Source of the DNA: Streptomyces sp. Q6 | GTDB lineage: Bacteria > Actinomycetota > Actinomycetes > Streptomycetales > Streptomycetaceae | DNA: 64,000 bases | Reading direction: 5' to 3' | Assembly (NCBI RefSeq): GCF_036967205.1 | Contig: NZ_CP146022.1 | Span: 992,001-1,056,000 of the forward strand | Part shown: piece after piece, positions 29,631 to 38,021 of the stretch | Numbering within the stretch: position 1 is the first letter of the stretch | How the letters are laid out: each line of letters opens with the position of its first letter | Made by a program: the position numbers and the translations under genes | Notes under the pieces: generated by a model | Told to the model about the DNA's origin: nothing | Databases searched by the model: none | What the model saw: only the letters and a program-made list of their open reading frames with translations

Positions 29631-30677
29631 ATGCCGGAGCCGGAACAGAAGAAGCGTGTGACCATCACCGACGTCGCACGACACGCAGGGGTGTCCACGG
29701 CGGCGGTGTCCAAGGTGCTCCGCAATGCGTATGGGGTCAGCGCGGTGATGCAGGAGAAAGTCCGCGCCTCCATGGCCGCCCTGGAGTACCGTCCCCATGC
29801 CGCCGCGCGCGGCATGCGCGGTCGCACCTACACGATCGGCGTGCTGCTCGACAACATCCGCAACACCTTCTTCGCCGACATCCTCGACGGGGTACGCGAC
29901 CAGCTGCGCGAGTCCGACTACACCGTCATGATCGGCGCCGCCGGCTTCGGCGCACAGGACCAAGGCAAGGTCATCCGCTCGATGGTCGACCGGCAGATGG
30001 ACGGCCTGATCCTGATCGCGCCCGGCACCCCGCGCGAGGAAGTCCTCGCCGTCGCTCGCACCACCCCGACCGTGGTCATCGGCCACCATGACACCTGCGA
30101 CGACCACGATTCAGTCGCCGACGCCGATGCGGCCGGCGCAGGCCTCGTGGTCGACCACTTGGTGGAGCTCGGCCACCGTGACATCGCCCTGGTCTCCTCC
30201 CCCGGCACCCGTGCCAGCCACTGGAAGCAGACCCCTGAGATCGAACTGACCCGCGGCTACACGCACGCCATGGAACGCCACGGGCTCCTCAGCCACGCCC
30301 AGGTCTGCAAGTCCGCCTACTCCGACGAAGGCGGCCACAAAGCCGGACTGAGCTTGCTGTCGTCGACCACCCGACGGCCCACCGCCATCATGGCGGGCGC
30401 CGATGTAGCCGCCCTCGGCGTCTGGCGCGCCGCCCATGAGCTCGGCATGCGCGTTCCCCAGGATGTCTCGATCGTCGGCTACAACAACACCGCTGTCGCC
30501 GACCTCGCCACCGTCCAGCTCACCAGCGTCGACCAAGCCGGGCACGACATGGGCGCCACCGCCGCCCGCCTGCTCATCGAGCGAGTCGAGGGCCAACGCG
30601 ACCGCGCCGTCCAAGCCACCATGACCCCCCGGCTCGTGGTGCGCGCCAGCACCGCCGCCCGCTCCGGCAGCTCCTGA
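29631..30677 (+). CDS. LacI-family regulator, divergent from the sugar operon
   Basis: Transcription factor of 348 residues. The helix-turn-helix and hinge read VTITDVARHAGVSTAAVSKV and LEYRPHAAARGMRGR (about 10-65). The periplasmic-binding-protein-like effector domain follows (YTIGVLLDNIRNTFFADILD, DGLILIAPGTP, and QDVSIVGYNNTAVADL near the end). It faces the binding-protein gene across 240 bases and is the likely local repressor of the rhamnoside operon, relieved by the imported sugar. A second LacI gene follows 32 bases later. Confidence 0.92.
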   Translation: MPEPEQKKRVTITDVARHAGVSTAAVSKVLRNAYGVSAVMQEKVRASMAALEYRPHAAARGMRGRTYTIGVLLDNIRNTFFADILDGVRDQLRESDYTVMIGAAGFGAQDQGKVIRSMVDRQMDGLILIAPGTPREEVLAVARTTPTVVIGHHDTCDDHDSVADADAAGAGLVVDHLVELGHRDIALVSSPGTRASHWKQTPEIELTRGYTHAMERHGLLSHAQVCKSAYSDEGGHKAGLSLLSSTTRRPTAIMAGADVAALGVWRAAHELGMRVPQDVSIVGYNNTAVADLATVQLTSVDQAGHDMGATAARLLIERVEGQRDRAVQATMTPRLVVRASTAARSGSS

Positions 30678-30709
30678 ACGGACGCGGCAACCAAGCCTAG
30701 GAAACACTC

Positions 30710-31744
30710 GTGAAGCAACGTGTGGGCATGGTCGACGTCGCTCGTGAGGCCGGCGTCTCCCTCGGCACCGTCTCCAACGTCTACAACCAGCCCGAACGGG
30801 TCGCCGCGGACACGCGGCTGCGCGTCCAAGCCGCCATCGATCGCCTCGGCTACGTACGCAGCGAGACCGCCCGGGTGCTACGCGGGCGCCCCTCCCGCAT
30901 CATGGCCGTCATCGTGCACGACTTGGCCAACCCCTTCTGCATCGCACTGGTACAGGGCGCGGAGCAAGCCGCCCGCCGGGCCGGGCTAGGCGTCATGGTC
31001 TGCAACAGTGCCGGGAACCCTGCCGAGGAGGCCCGCTACGCCTCCCTGCTGGTCGAACACCGCATCCGCGGGGCGCTCATCGCCCCGACCGACTCCTCCG
31101 GACGCTCGATCGCTGCGATGCGGCGCAGCCAGATCCCACTGGTAGTGATCGACGACAACGAGACCAGCCGGGACGCCTGCTCGGTAGCTGTCGACGACGT
31201 CCTCGGCGGCGAGTTGGCGATCGGCCACCTCTTGGCCGCAGGCCACCGCAACATCGTGTTCGTTGGCGGTCCGCTCCGTCTACCGCAGATACAAGCCCGC
31301 AGCCGGGGCTCGCTCAAGGCCCTGGCCCAAGCGCGGCTACCGGCCTCTACCGTCACCGACCTCAGCTGCGAAGAGATGACGTTTGCCGCCGGCCGGGACG
31401 CCGCCGCCCGAATTCTGGGCATGCACGCTCGCCCCACCGGAATCTTCTGCGCAAACGACCTTCTGGCCACCGGAGTGTTGCAGGCCCTGTTCGAAACCGG
31501 CATCCGCGTTCCTCGAGACATCGCGCTCATCGGCTACGACGACATCGACCACGCGGCGGCCGCGGCAGTCCCACTCACCTCAGTGCGACGCCCAGCCCGC
31601 CTCATGGGCACCCGCGCAGCCAACCTCCTCATCGAGGAGACCTCATCCGCTTCCACCACCGAGCACACTCACCAGCAGGTCACCCTTCGCCCGGAACTCG
31701 TTGTGCGCCGCTCGTCCACCATGCCCCCACGACCGAAGGAGTAG
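30710..31744 (+). CDS. Second LacI-family regulator
   Basis: Transcription factor of 344 residues starting at a GTG. Its DNA-binding part is GMVDVAREAGVSLGTVSNVY (about 6-25), followed by the effector domain with AVIVHDLANPFCIALVQGAE and TGIFCANDLLATGVLQAL. It is clearly different from the preceding LacI gene, so not a recent duplicate, and the recognition helices differ (STAAVSKV against LGTVSNVY). The two probably bind different operators. It lies in tandem with the first (32 bases apart) and converges on the DUF4132 gene. Confidence 0.92.
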   Translation: MKQRVGMVDVAREAGVSLGTVSNVYNQPERVAADTRLRVQAAIDRLGYVRSETARVLRGRPSRIMAVIVHDLANPFCIALVQGAEQAARRAGLGVMVCNSAGNPAEEARYASLLVEHRIRGALIAPTDSSGRSIAAMRRSQIPLVVIDDNETSRDACSVAVDDVLGGELAIGHLLAAGHRNIVFVGGPLRLPQIQARSRGSLKALAQARLPASTVTDLSCEEMTFAAGRDAAARILGMHARPTGIFCANDLLATGVLQALFETGIRVPRDIALIGYDDIDHAAAAAVPLTSVRRPARLMGTRAANLLIEETSSASTTEHTHQQVTLRPELVVRRSSTMPPRPKE

Positions 31745-31846
31745 CCCCGGCACGCAGCTCGGCGAGTTCGTCAGCGTGGCGCACTTCTGCGGGCGAGCGC
31801 TGCAGGCGGTGCGGGTGCGGGTGGCTCACTGTGGTCATGGCGGGGC

Positions 31847-34800
31847 TCACTTGGCGGTGATGTCGGTCAGGTCGGCGAGAATCTCGGAGGCGATGACAGG
31901 GTCGATCTCGGCGAGGCGGTGCGGGTAGGTGTGGTTGGGCCAGTAGTCGCCGGGGGCGGCGTCGATCCATATCGTCTCGAGGGTCTGGTCGGGGAACTCG
32001 TCGACCATGCCGACGGCGATGCCCTCGTCGAGGGCGATGACGAGGTGGCGGTCGCGGGTGATCGGGCGGGAGAACCAGCGTTCCACGCCGTTGTCCTCGG
32101 GCGTGCCGCGTTCCCAGCCGCGCTTGGTGAGGCCGAGGAGTTTGCCAACGGGGACAGTGACGCCCTCGAAGCGGGTCAGCCGGTGCCCGGTGGCCTCCTC
32201 ATCGGTGAAGGCGTGCACAGGGCGTCCCAGCTGCGGGAAGGGCTGGAGGATCGCGTAGTCGGCGAAGAGGTCGGCCCAGGCCTCGAGTTCGTCTCCCAGA
32301 TGGAGGGGGTGGGCGAGGCGCACGGTGGCGTCGGCGTGCAGGGTCCATGCGTCGTCGTGGACGTCGGCGAAGGTGAGGTCCTCGGCGACACGGAACGAGG
32401 TCACCATGCCGTCGCCGTCGCCGAGCCAGACCAGGCGGCGCACCAAGTGGCGCAGAAGGGGGTGTTGGACGAGCAGTTCGCGGAACTCGGCGGCGGTCCA
32501 GGAGCGGCCGGTGACCATGGCGGCCTCCAGGCGGCGCAGCTGATCGGAGGCAGTGGTCCGGACCTCCTTCTTGAGGGCGGCGAACCGCTTGCGCTCGGCG
32601 GGAGCGAGTTCCGGGTCGTCCTTGACGCCTGGGGCCGGCAGAGCCTTGCGGAGCTTGCCGGACTCGTCGTGGACACAGGGGCGGAGCTGTTCGTCGAAGG
32701 TGACGGTGAAGCGGCGCGGGCCGTAGTCGATGACGGTGCTGCCGTCGTCGGCGAGGCCGAGGTCGGGGACCAGACGGTCGGCGAGCTGGTCGGTGGTGAG
32801 GCCGAGTCCTTCGGCGACCTCGTCGATCTTCTCCCGGGCTCGCTTCTTGAGTGCCTTGAACGGAACGCGCTGGGAGATGCCGTGCAGATGGCTCAGGGCG
32901 GTGTCGGTGCCGATCGCGGCGAGGACGGTGAGGCCCTCGACGGCGCGGTGGTGGGCGTTCTCACCGGGCCAGGCACGCACGAGGGGGGCGAGTCGGCGGA
33001 CGGTTTCGTCGTCGCCGAGGAGGCCGAGGGCGTGGAGGGCCCAGCTGTCCTTGGCCTGCATGCCGTGGAACCGCCACGTCTCGAAGAGAGCCCAGGCGAA
33101 CTCGGCGAGGGAGTCGGCGTCGCAGTGCTCGGTGACGGTGGCGAGGCCGGGGTAGACGTCACCGGGCTTGGAGATCTGCAGCATGGTCGTCACGTGGCGG
33201 ACGGCTTCGGCGGGCAGGGCACCGCGGCCGCCGGTGAGCCGGATCTGCGGGAACAGGGCGGGGTCGGCCCAGGTGCAGGGGGACGGCATCCTCGCCGGGA
33301 GGGCGGTCTCCAGCGGATCGCCGGCGAGGAGGTCGGCGACGATCTCCTCGGCCTCCGCGCCACAGGCGGCGGCGATCCCCCGTACGGCCTCGGCGCCCAA
33401 CTCTGCGGCGAGTTGCCGCAGGGCCTGTTCGGCGTGGTTGCAGGGCGTGCCCGCCGGGCCGACGGCGTCGGGAACGAGGAGGGCGGCCGCGGCCCGGCCG
33501 TGGCGTCGGAGCCAGGCGAGAACCGTGGGCCTCAGCGACTGGCGGCGTACCAGCCACTCGGCCATCTGCCGGGCCACCTCGACGCTGCGGTAGGGCAGCA
33601 GCAGGCCGCAGGCTGTGGCCGGGTAGCGGGCGGCGAGCCGGCTCACCATCGGCAGGGCGTGCAGACCGTGGCGTGCCACAACGGGCCTGAGGTAGTTCTC
33701 GGTGTCCCAGACGTGCTCGGGGGCGAAGGCGTCGAGAAGGGGGCGTACGACGTCCTCGGGGCCGGTGGTGAAAAGGCGGGCGGCGCGGATGTCGCCCCGC
33801 CACGTCCCCTGCTGCATCTGCTGGATCTCGCGGGACCAGTTGTGCTCGCGCCACCAGGGGGTCTCGGCGACGACGGTGGCCGCCCAGGCCTCCTGCTCCC
33901 CGGGCTTCCAGTCGACCTCGGCCTGCGGCGCCCCAAGGACGTCACGGGCCACGCGGGCCTTGCGGCCGGTGCGCTTCCGGGTCCACGGCGGGGCGACCAG
34001 CAGGGCGGGGAGCGCCTCCGCAGGCGCTTCCGCGTCCCGTTCGCCCCGCTTCAGCAGCGGGGCGACGACGGCCGCGGACGCCTCGGGCAAGGCGGACAGC
34101 GTCTCCTTCGTGAGCTCCGGGTGAGTCACCACGTGCAGGGGCAGCAACATCCGGGAGAGGGAAGCCTGTTCGCTGTCGCCCGCTGCGGCGGCGGAGAGCA
34201 GCCGCAGGGCCCGCCGCGGGTAGCGGTTCATGGCGTCGAGCAGGGCGGGGCGGACATGGCGATCGACCCCCTTCTTCAGCAACAGGCGGAAGGCGTCGTC
34301 GGTGGGCAGTTCGGCGACCCAGCCCGCGACATCCCGGTGTCTGTCAGATCCGTAGGCTCCGGCGAACGCGTCCTCCAGCAGGGACCCGACGGCGGGACCG
34401 AGCCGATTCGCGAGGGTGGCGAGCAACGGGAGGTTCCAGCCGTTCCAGCCGAGTCGTGCTTCTTCCCCGATGCGGGCGATCTGCTGCGGCCGGTACAGGG
34501 AGAGAAGAAGCATGCGCCGCAGGACGGAGTCGTTCGGTATCGGGCCCTCGCAGCACTCGTCGACCCAGGCATGCTCCCCGGGTACCAGGTAGGAGACCAC
34601 GATGCGGCGCTCGGCGCTGTCCCGGTGGCCAGCGAGAGCCTCGACGGTCCGCCGTCGGGTCTCCTCGTCGACCGCCGCGAGCAGGTCCCGGATACGGGCG
34701 GCGGTCTCCTGCACGTAGTAGGTCGGGTAACCGGTCGCTCTCCGCAGCGCCGCGTCGTACCGTCGGGAACCTGCCTGCATGTAATGGGGGTTGACGCATC

Positions 34801-35146
34801 CCAGCTCCACGACGGCACGGGCGGCGAACGGCAGGCCGTGTTCGGTCACGCAGGCGTCGACGAGCACGTCCACCATCGTGTAGTGCCAGCCAACGGCGAT
34901 CTCCACTGCGGCTCCGAGCGGAGAGGGACTGCCCTCCCGATGGGCCCGGCCCTCCTTCACCAGCTCCGGGTCGCTGCCGGAGGAGGAGAACATCTCCTCG
35001 AACCAGGCCGCCTCCTGCGCGTAGCGGCGAGCGGCCTTCTCCACCGCGTCCTCGGCCGGCTTCGCGGCGGCCCGGAGCACGGGCAGGGCCCGCAGCCAGG
35101 CAGCGGGCATCTCGAACCGGTCCTCGTCGGCAGTTTTCTGGTGCAT
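31847..35146 (-). CDS. Large DUF4132-domain protein
   Basis: Cytosolic protein of 1099 residues from the ATG at 35146 (GGAGG nine bases upstream). No signal or membrane helix is evident. Much of the middle is helical-repeat-like and rich in Ala, Leu and Arg. The C-terminal third is DUF4132: AAEFRELLVQHPLLRHLVRR, LVWLGDGDGMVTSFRVAEDL, RLAHPLHLGDELEAWADLFA, then FPQLGRPVHAFTDEE. Close to the end, a WGR-like or MolR-like context is known for some relatives. Biochemical role unknown. It stands alone, convergent with the LacI pair. Confidence 0.85.
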   Translation of the reverse strand: MHQKTADEDRFEMPAAWLRALPVLRAAAKPAEDAVEKAARRYAQEAAWFEEMFSSSGSDPELVKEGRAHREGSPSPLGAAVEIAVGWHYTMVDVLVDACVTEHGLPFAARAVVELGCVNPHYMQAGSRRYDAALRRATGYPTYYVQETAARIRDLLAAVDEETRRRTVEALAGHRDSAERRIVVSYLVPGEHAWVDECCEGPIPNDSVLRRMLLLSLYRPQQIARIGEEARLGWNGWNLPLLATLANRLGPAVGSLLEDAFAGAYGSDRHRDVAGWVAELPTDDAFRLLLKKGVDRHVRPALLDAMNRYPRRALRLLSAAAAGDSEQASLSRMLLPLHVVTHPELTKETLSALPEASAAVVAPLLKRGERDAEAPAEALPALLVAPPWTRKRTGRKARVARDVLGAPQAEVDWKPGEQEAWAATVVAETPWWREHNWSREIQQMQQGTWRGDIRAARLFTTGPEDVVRPLLDAFAPEHVWDTENYLRPVVARHGLHALPMVSRLAARYPATACGLLLPYRSVEVARQMAEWLVRRQSLRPTVLAWLRRHGRAAAALLVPDAVGPAGTPCNHAEQALRQLAAELGAEAVRGIAAACGAEAEEIVADLLAGDPLETALPARMPSPCTWADPALFPQIRLTGGRGALPAEAVRHVTTMLQISKPGDVYPGLATVTEHCDADSLAEFAWALFETWRFHGMQAKDSWALHALGLLGDDETVRRLAPLVRAWPGENAHHRAVEGLTVLAAIGTDTALSHLHGISQRVPFKALKKRAREKIDEVAEGLGLTTDQLADRLVPDLGLADDGSTVIDYGPRRFTVTFDEQLRPCVHDESGKLRKALPAPGVKDDPELAPAERKRFAALKKEVRTTASDQLRRLEAAMVTGRSWTAAEFRELLVQHPLLRHLVRRLVWLGDGDGMVTSFRVAEDLTFADVHDDAWTLHADATVRLAHPLHLGDELEAWADLFADYAILQPFPQLGRPVHAFTDEEATGHRLTRFEGVTVPVGKLLGLTKRGWERGTPEDNGVERWFSRPITRDRHLVIALDEGIAVGMVDEFPDQTLETIWIDAAPGDYWPNHTYPHRLAEIDPVIASEILADLTDITAK

Positions 35147-35748
35147 GACGCCGTTCCTCCCCGTCACCCGTTGCACGGGGACCTCATGAGCAGTTAGCGA
35201 TCACGCTAGACCTCGGCACTGACAACGGTCGCGCCCGGGCAGCGGCACATCCGCATCGCAGGATCCCCTGCCCCTCACGATCAACTCTCCTGTGCTGCTC
35301 CCGCTTTCGACCTGCATCAGGTGTGCAGGGCACTACCTCACCGCAGATCGCCTCCTGTACCGATCCCGGCACCGGCGAGGTGTGTGCGACCGGAAGGCCA
35401 ACGGGGGCTCCGCTTGGCTGTACGAGGCAGGCCAACGGGCCGACGAGCGACTGACACTGCCCCGCTCGGACCTCGCGCGAGGATGCTCCGGTCGCCGCCG
35501 TGGAGGAAGTCGGCCCATACGAACGGAGCCGGGAGAGCTCGACGCCTCCCAGCGGACAGGCGCGCACCACGCTTACGGGATACAGGGACGCAGGTGGGCC
35601 GCCGATGCGTCTTCATCGGCAAGGATGAAGCGTGCTGGCCAGGTGTCCACGATCGAGGGGAAGGCTCACACCTGACCTTGACCTGAGCCGGGCACCTTTC
35701 CTCACTTGGTGCGGCCGGAGATCACTCCTCTTCACGGATGCCGCGGAA
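35147..35748. other. Gene-poor region upstream of the DUF4132 gene
   Basis: No supported gene in about 600 bases. One frame around 35500-35540 reads WRKSAHTNGAG, weakly like the start of a DUF397 protein, but nothing downstream supports it. The region probably holds the DUF4132 promoter and decayed sequence, merging into the YjbQ fragment. Confidence 0.45.
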
Positions 35749-35812
35749 CTATCCGAGGAACGACAGCCGGACCTGACGGTCCGTGTTGCTCGTGTTCGTG
35801 TCCGCGAAACCC
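35749..35812 (-). pseudogene. C-terminal fragment of a YjbQ-like gene
   Basis: The minus strand reads FADTNTSNTDRQVRLSFLG and a TAG stop at 35749. This matches the C-terminus of the intact YjbQ protein encoded at 40069-40491 (VDTNVDNNHRQVRLSFLG). An in-frame stop lies just upstream, and no more of the family is seen, so only about 20 residues survive. It is a remnant of a second, diverged copy rather than a recent duplication. Confidence 0.6.
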
Positions 35813-35929
35813 AGTTGAGACAACGGTCAGCGTAGCCGTGGACTGTGCACGACCGCTGTGTACTTCCTTCGGGACGGCGAGGATGATCTTCTGTCGTTGC
35901 TGCCTGCCGTCGTGCGGACACCGGTCCGG

Positions 35930-36319
35930 CTAATTCAGCCCATCGATCTGTGCGATGTTGTTAAGGAAGAGCTGAACCAGGTCGGCCTCAGAAGCGGTCG
36001 GCACGACCGCATCCGGGAGATCGCTCTCCATTCCCCACTCCGTGTTGAAGGAGATGGCGGTCCCCTGAGGGACAACAGCAGCACGCAGCCACTGCACAAA
36101 CTCCGCCGCCCGGTGGGCGGTGCAGCTCTGGACCGCGACGCCCTCGGGGTCGAGTTTGGCCATGCCCTCGATGTCCTCCTCGCCCAGAGCGGCCTCAAAG
36201 AACATGAACGGGCCGCCACCCGGCACGTCGGCTCGTGGGTATTCAGTCCGGGTGAACGAATCGGGGTCGAGTTCCACGGGCGAGGCCACCGGACCGTCCG
36301 CGTACAGCAACGCGTCCAC
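35930..36319 (-). CDS. Hypothetical protein with transposase-derived N-terminus
   Basis: Open frame of 129 residues from a GTG at 36319, with no good ribosome site. Its first 17 residues, VDALLYADGPVASPVEL, continue an upstream in-frame stretch (REDLFDCLTARGDELPEL) that resembles the N-terminus of a streptomycete DDE transposase group. After that the sequence becomes an unrelated, normal-looking protein: GGPFMFFEAALGEEDIEGMA, AAEFVQWLRAAVVPQGTAIS, FNTEWGMESDLPDAVVP. I do not recognise this part. It looks like a chimera made by an insertion element joining a truncated gene, and may not be expressed. Confidence 0.5.
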   Translation of the reverse strand: MDALLYADGPVASPVELDPDSFTRTEYPRADVPGGGPFMFFEAALGEEDIEGMAKLDPEGVAVQSCTAHRAAEFVQWLRAAVVPQGTAISFNTEWGMESDLPDAVVPTASEADLVQLFLNNIAQIDGLN

Positions 36320-36397
36320 GAGCTCGGGCAGTTCGTCTCCGCGCGCGGTCAGACAGTCGAATAGGTCCTCCCGGGAGCGTGACGCGTGCGCGAACGC
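36269..36397 (-). mobile_element. Remnant of a transposase N-terminus
   Basis: From the TAG at 36398-36400 the frame reads AFAHASRSREDLFDCLTARG, then DELPELVDALLYADGPVASP. This follows the pattern R-x-F-x-DCLTxRxDALFELxDAVLCADGPVRSLVEL of a transposase group common in Streptomyces (annotated NF041680, from memory). The homology stops at Val-Glu-Leu, where the unrelated protein begins. No terminal repeats were found nearby. Confidence 0.55.
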
Positions 36398-36561
36398 CTA
36401 CGCCGGAACGGCATCAGGCAGCAGACTCACCTTCACGGCCTTCGTGCTGGTCAAGTGCCTCTTTGGTCGGAGCACATGATCGTGCGGAGGCCACCCGCAC
36501 GTCCGCCGAACAGCGGAAGCAGAGATCAGGTTCGAGTGACGTTCGGACGCTGGTAAGCAGG

Positions 36562-37059
36562 TCAGGCGGCAACCAGTGAGGCGTGGATCCGGCTGACGGC
36601 ACGCAGGATCTCGTCTCGGTTCTTCGCCCTCTTGATCCATACCGGAAGACGGGCCACCAAGGTCATCTTCTGTCCGGTGTCGTACCAGGGCGCTCGTTCC
36701 CGCAGCGACGCCTGGACGAAACGACGGATCAAGTCGAGAAGTTCGAGGTTGTACGCCCACAACCACCCGTGCCGGGTCTCGACCTGGAGCCACAGCGGCA
36801 TACCGAAGTACGGATCCGTCGCTGGTTGAGCTGTGCCGGCAGAGAGCGTGACAAGGCGGCCGCTCCACACCCGCGACAGTCCGCAGCCATGACAGACCAG
36901 GCGCCGCGGCGTGAACAGAATCCCCCCAGGACTGGCGTCTTCGGGCGCCAGAACGACACGGGCGGCCTTCTCACAACCGGGGCACCGCACCATGATCAAG
37001 GTGATGAAGTCGTACTTGGTGCTGCGCGGGTCTCGGAACCGAGCAGAAAGCGTGGCCAT
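36562..37059 (-). CDS. Zinc-ribbon hypothetical protein
   Basis: Cytosolic protein of 165 residues from the ATG at 37059. The N-terminal part has two Cys pairs, MVRCPGCEKAARVV and RLVCHGCGLSRVWSG, which form a probable zinc ribbon. Then come FGMPLWLQVETRHGWLWAYN, LELLDLIRRFVQASLRER and VARLPVWIKRAKNRDEILRA. I recall similar streptomycete proteins of unknown function annotated as TFIIB-type zinc-ribbon proteins. It is isolated from its neighbours. Confidence 0.72.
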   Translation of the reverse strand: MATLSARFRDPRSTKYDFITLIMVRCPGCEKAARVVLAPEDASPGGILFTPRRLVCHGCGLSRVWSGRLVTLSAGTAQPATDPYFGMPLWLQVETRHGWLWAYNLELLDLIRRFVQASLRERAPWYDTGQKMTLVARLPVWIKRAKNRDEILRAVSRIHASLVAA

Positions 37060-37477
37060 GCGGCGAGTATGCAACTGCCTTGCAGAACAGCGCATCCCGA
37101 TTCAACCGCTCATGCTCAGGCCCGCCAGCCACCCTGCCAGGGCCGGACGGAGGTTAAAGAACAAGCTAATTGCCTTCTGACCTGGTGTTACACACGTGCG
37201 GGACCCTCCATTGATCATCGCTGTTCTTCATCACCTTGTGCAACGCGAGTGCAAGATGATCTCGAATTGGTGACGATGCGTCAGGGATATCTGACTACCC
37301 GTCAGCCTGCACGGAGAGTGCTCGCCACAGGGGCCTCGCCTGTCCGCACCGACGACACCACTGGCGTTCCCGAGATTCGGAGTTCAGCCCTCTCCGCGCA
37401 CACGCATCGCGGGATGCACCCTCGTAACGAACGCTGATCACGCGGCTACGGGCGGTCGCACTGGATGCGCATGCCGG
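37060..37477. other. Intergenic region with no recognised feature
   Basis: About 420 bases without a supported gene on either strand. Base composition is lower in GC than the neighbours around 37150-37300. No strong stem-loop or promoter pair stands out. Confidence 0.5.
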
Positions 37478-37954
37478 TCATCCTGTGGGCTGGCCGATCT
37501 GGTCGCGTTCCAGTACAGAGCGCAACTCCGAGAGGATCTGTGCGGCGGCCAGTCCCGAGGAGCCGCCCAGGACGTCTGCCGTCAGCTCGGCCAGAGTTTT
37601 GGTGAAGGTCGCCTCCGCCGCCTCGACGAGTTGCAGGCCTCCGGCGGTCAGGTCCAGCAGTGACGAGCGGCGATCAGATGGATTGGTTCGCCGTACGACC
37701 CATGCCTGCTTCTCCAGGCGGTCGATACCCTTGCTGGTCGCGCCAATCCCGATGGCGAATTCGGTGGCGAGGTCCGCGACCCGGGAGCCGGGGTGGTCGC
37801 GCAGGAAGCGCAGGGATTCGAACTGCGAGGCGACGATCCCGTGCCGCTCACGAAGGCGGTCGTTCAGCGCGTTGTAGAGGCGCGTCTCGCAGCGGACGAG
37901 ATCGGCGAAGAAGCCCGGGAGGTCGATCGGGCCAGGGCTTGACTTAGATGCCAT
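37478..37954 (-). CDS. MarR-family regulator, divergent from an esterase
   Basis: Winged-helix regulator of 158 residues. The DNA-binding region is SRVADLATEFAIGIGATSKG, followed by DRLEKQAWVVRRTNPSDRRS, whose SDRRS is the wing. An amphipathic N-terminal helix (DLVRCETRLYNALNDRLRER) forms the dimer part. Its ATG sits inside the palindrome ATGCCATGGCAT. It is divergent from the esterase gene across 67 bases and probably controls both. Confidence 0.88.
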   Translation of the reverse strand: MASKSSPGPIDLPGFFADLVRCETRLYNALNDRLRERHGIVASQFESLRFLRDHPGSRVADLATEFAIGIGATSKGIDRLEKQAWVVRRTNPSDRRSSLLDLTAGGLQLVEAAEATFTKTLAELTADVLGGSSGLAAAQILSELRSVLERDQIGQPTG

Positions 37955-38021
37955 GGCATATACTCTAATCTACATTCCTAGGCATATAGTTCTTTGGCAT
38001 GCACTTTCGATGGAGGCGGCA
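37955..38021. promoter_or_regulatory. AT-rich operator/promoter region between marR and esterase
   Basis: The octamer GGCATATA occurs twice in the same orientation (37955-37962 and 37981-37988, 26 bases apart), and a related TTGGCATGC follows. The region is much richer in A+T than its surroundings. Sites of this size and spacing next to a divergent MarR gene are typical of autoregulation; binding is inferred. Confidence 0.5.

Noticed and set aside
31919-35197. A 1092-residue open frame antisense to the DUF4132 gene
   Set aside because: Low-complexity Gly/Asp/Val composition with no motif. It is the mirror of GC-rich coding on the other strand, where the DUF4132 domain is clear.
35480-35560. 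Possible DUF397 gene start (WRKSAHTNGAG)
   Set aside because: Only eleven residues fit, the rest of the family pattern is absent in all frames, and no partner helix-turn-helix gene is adjacent.
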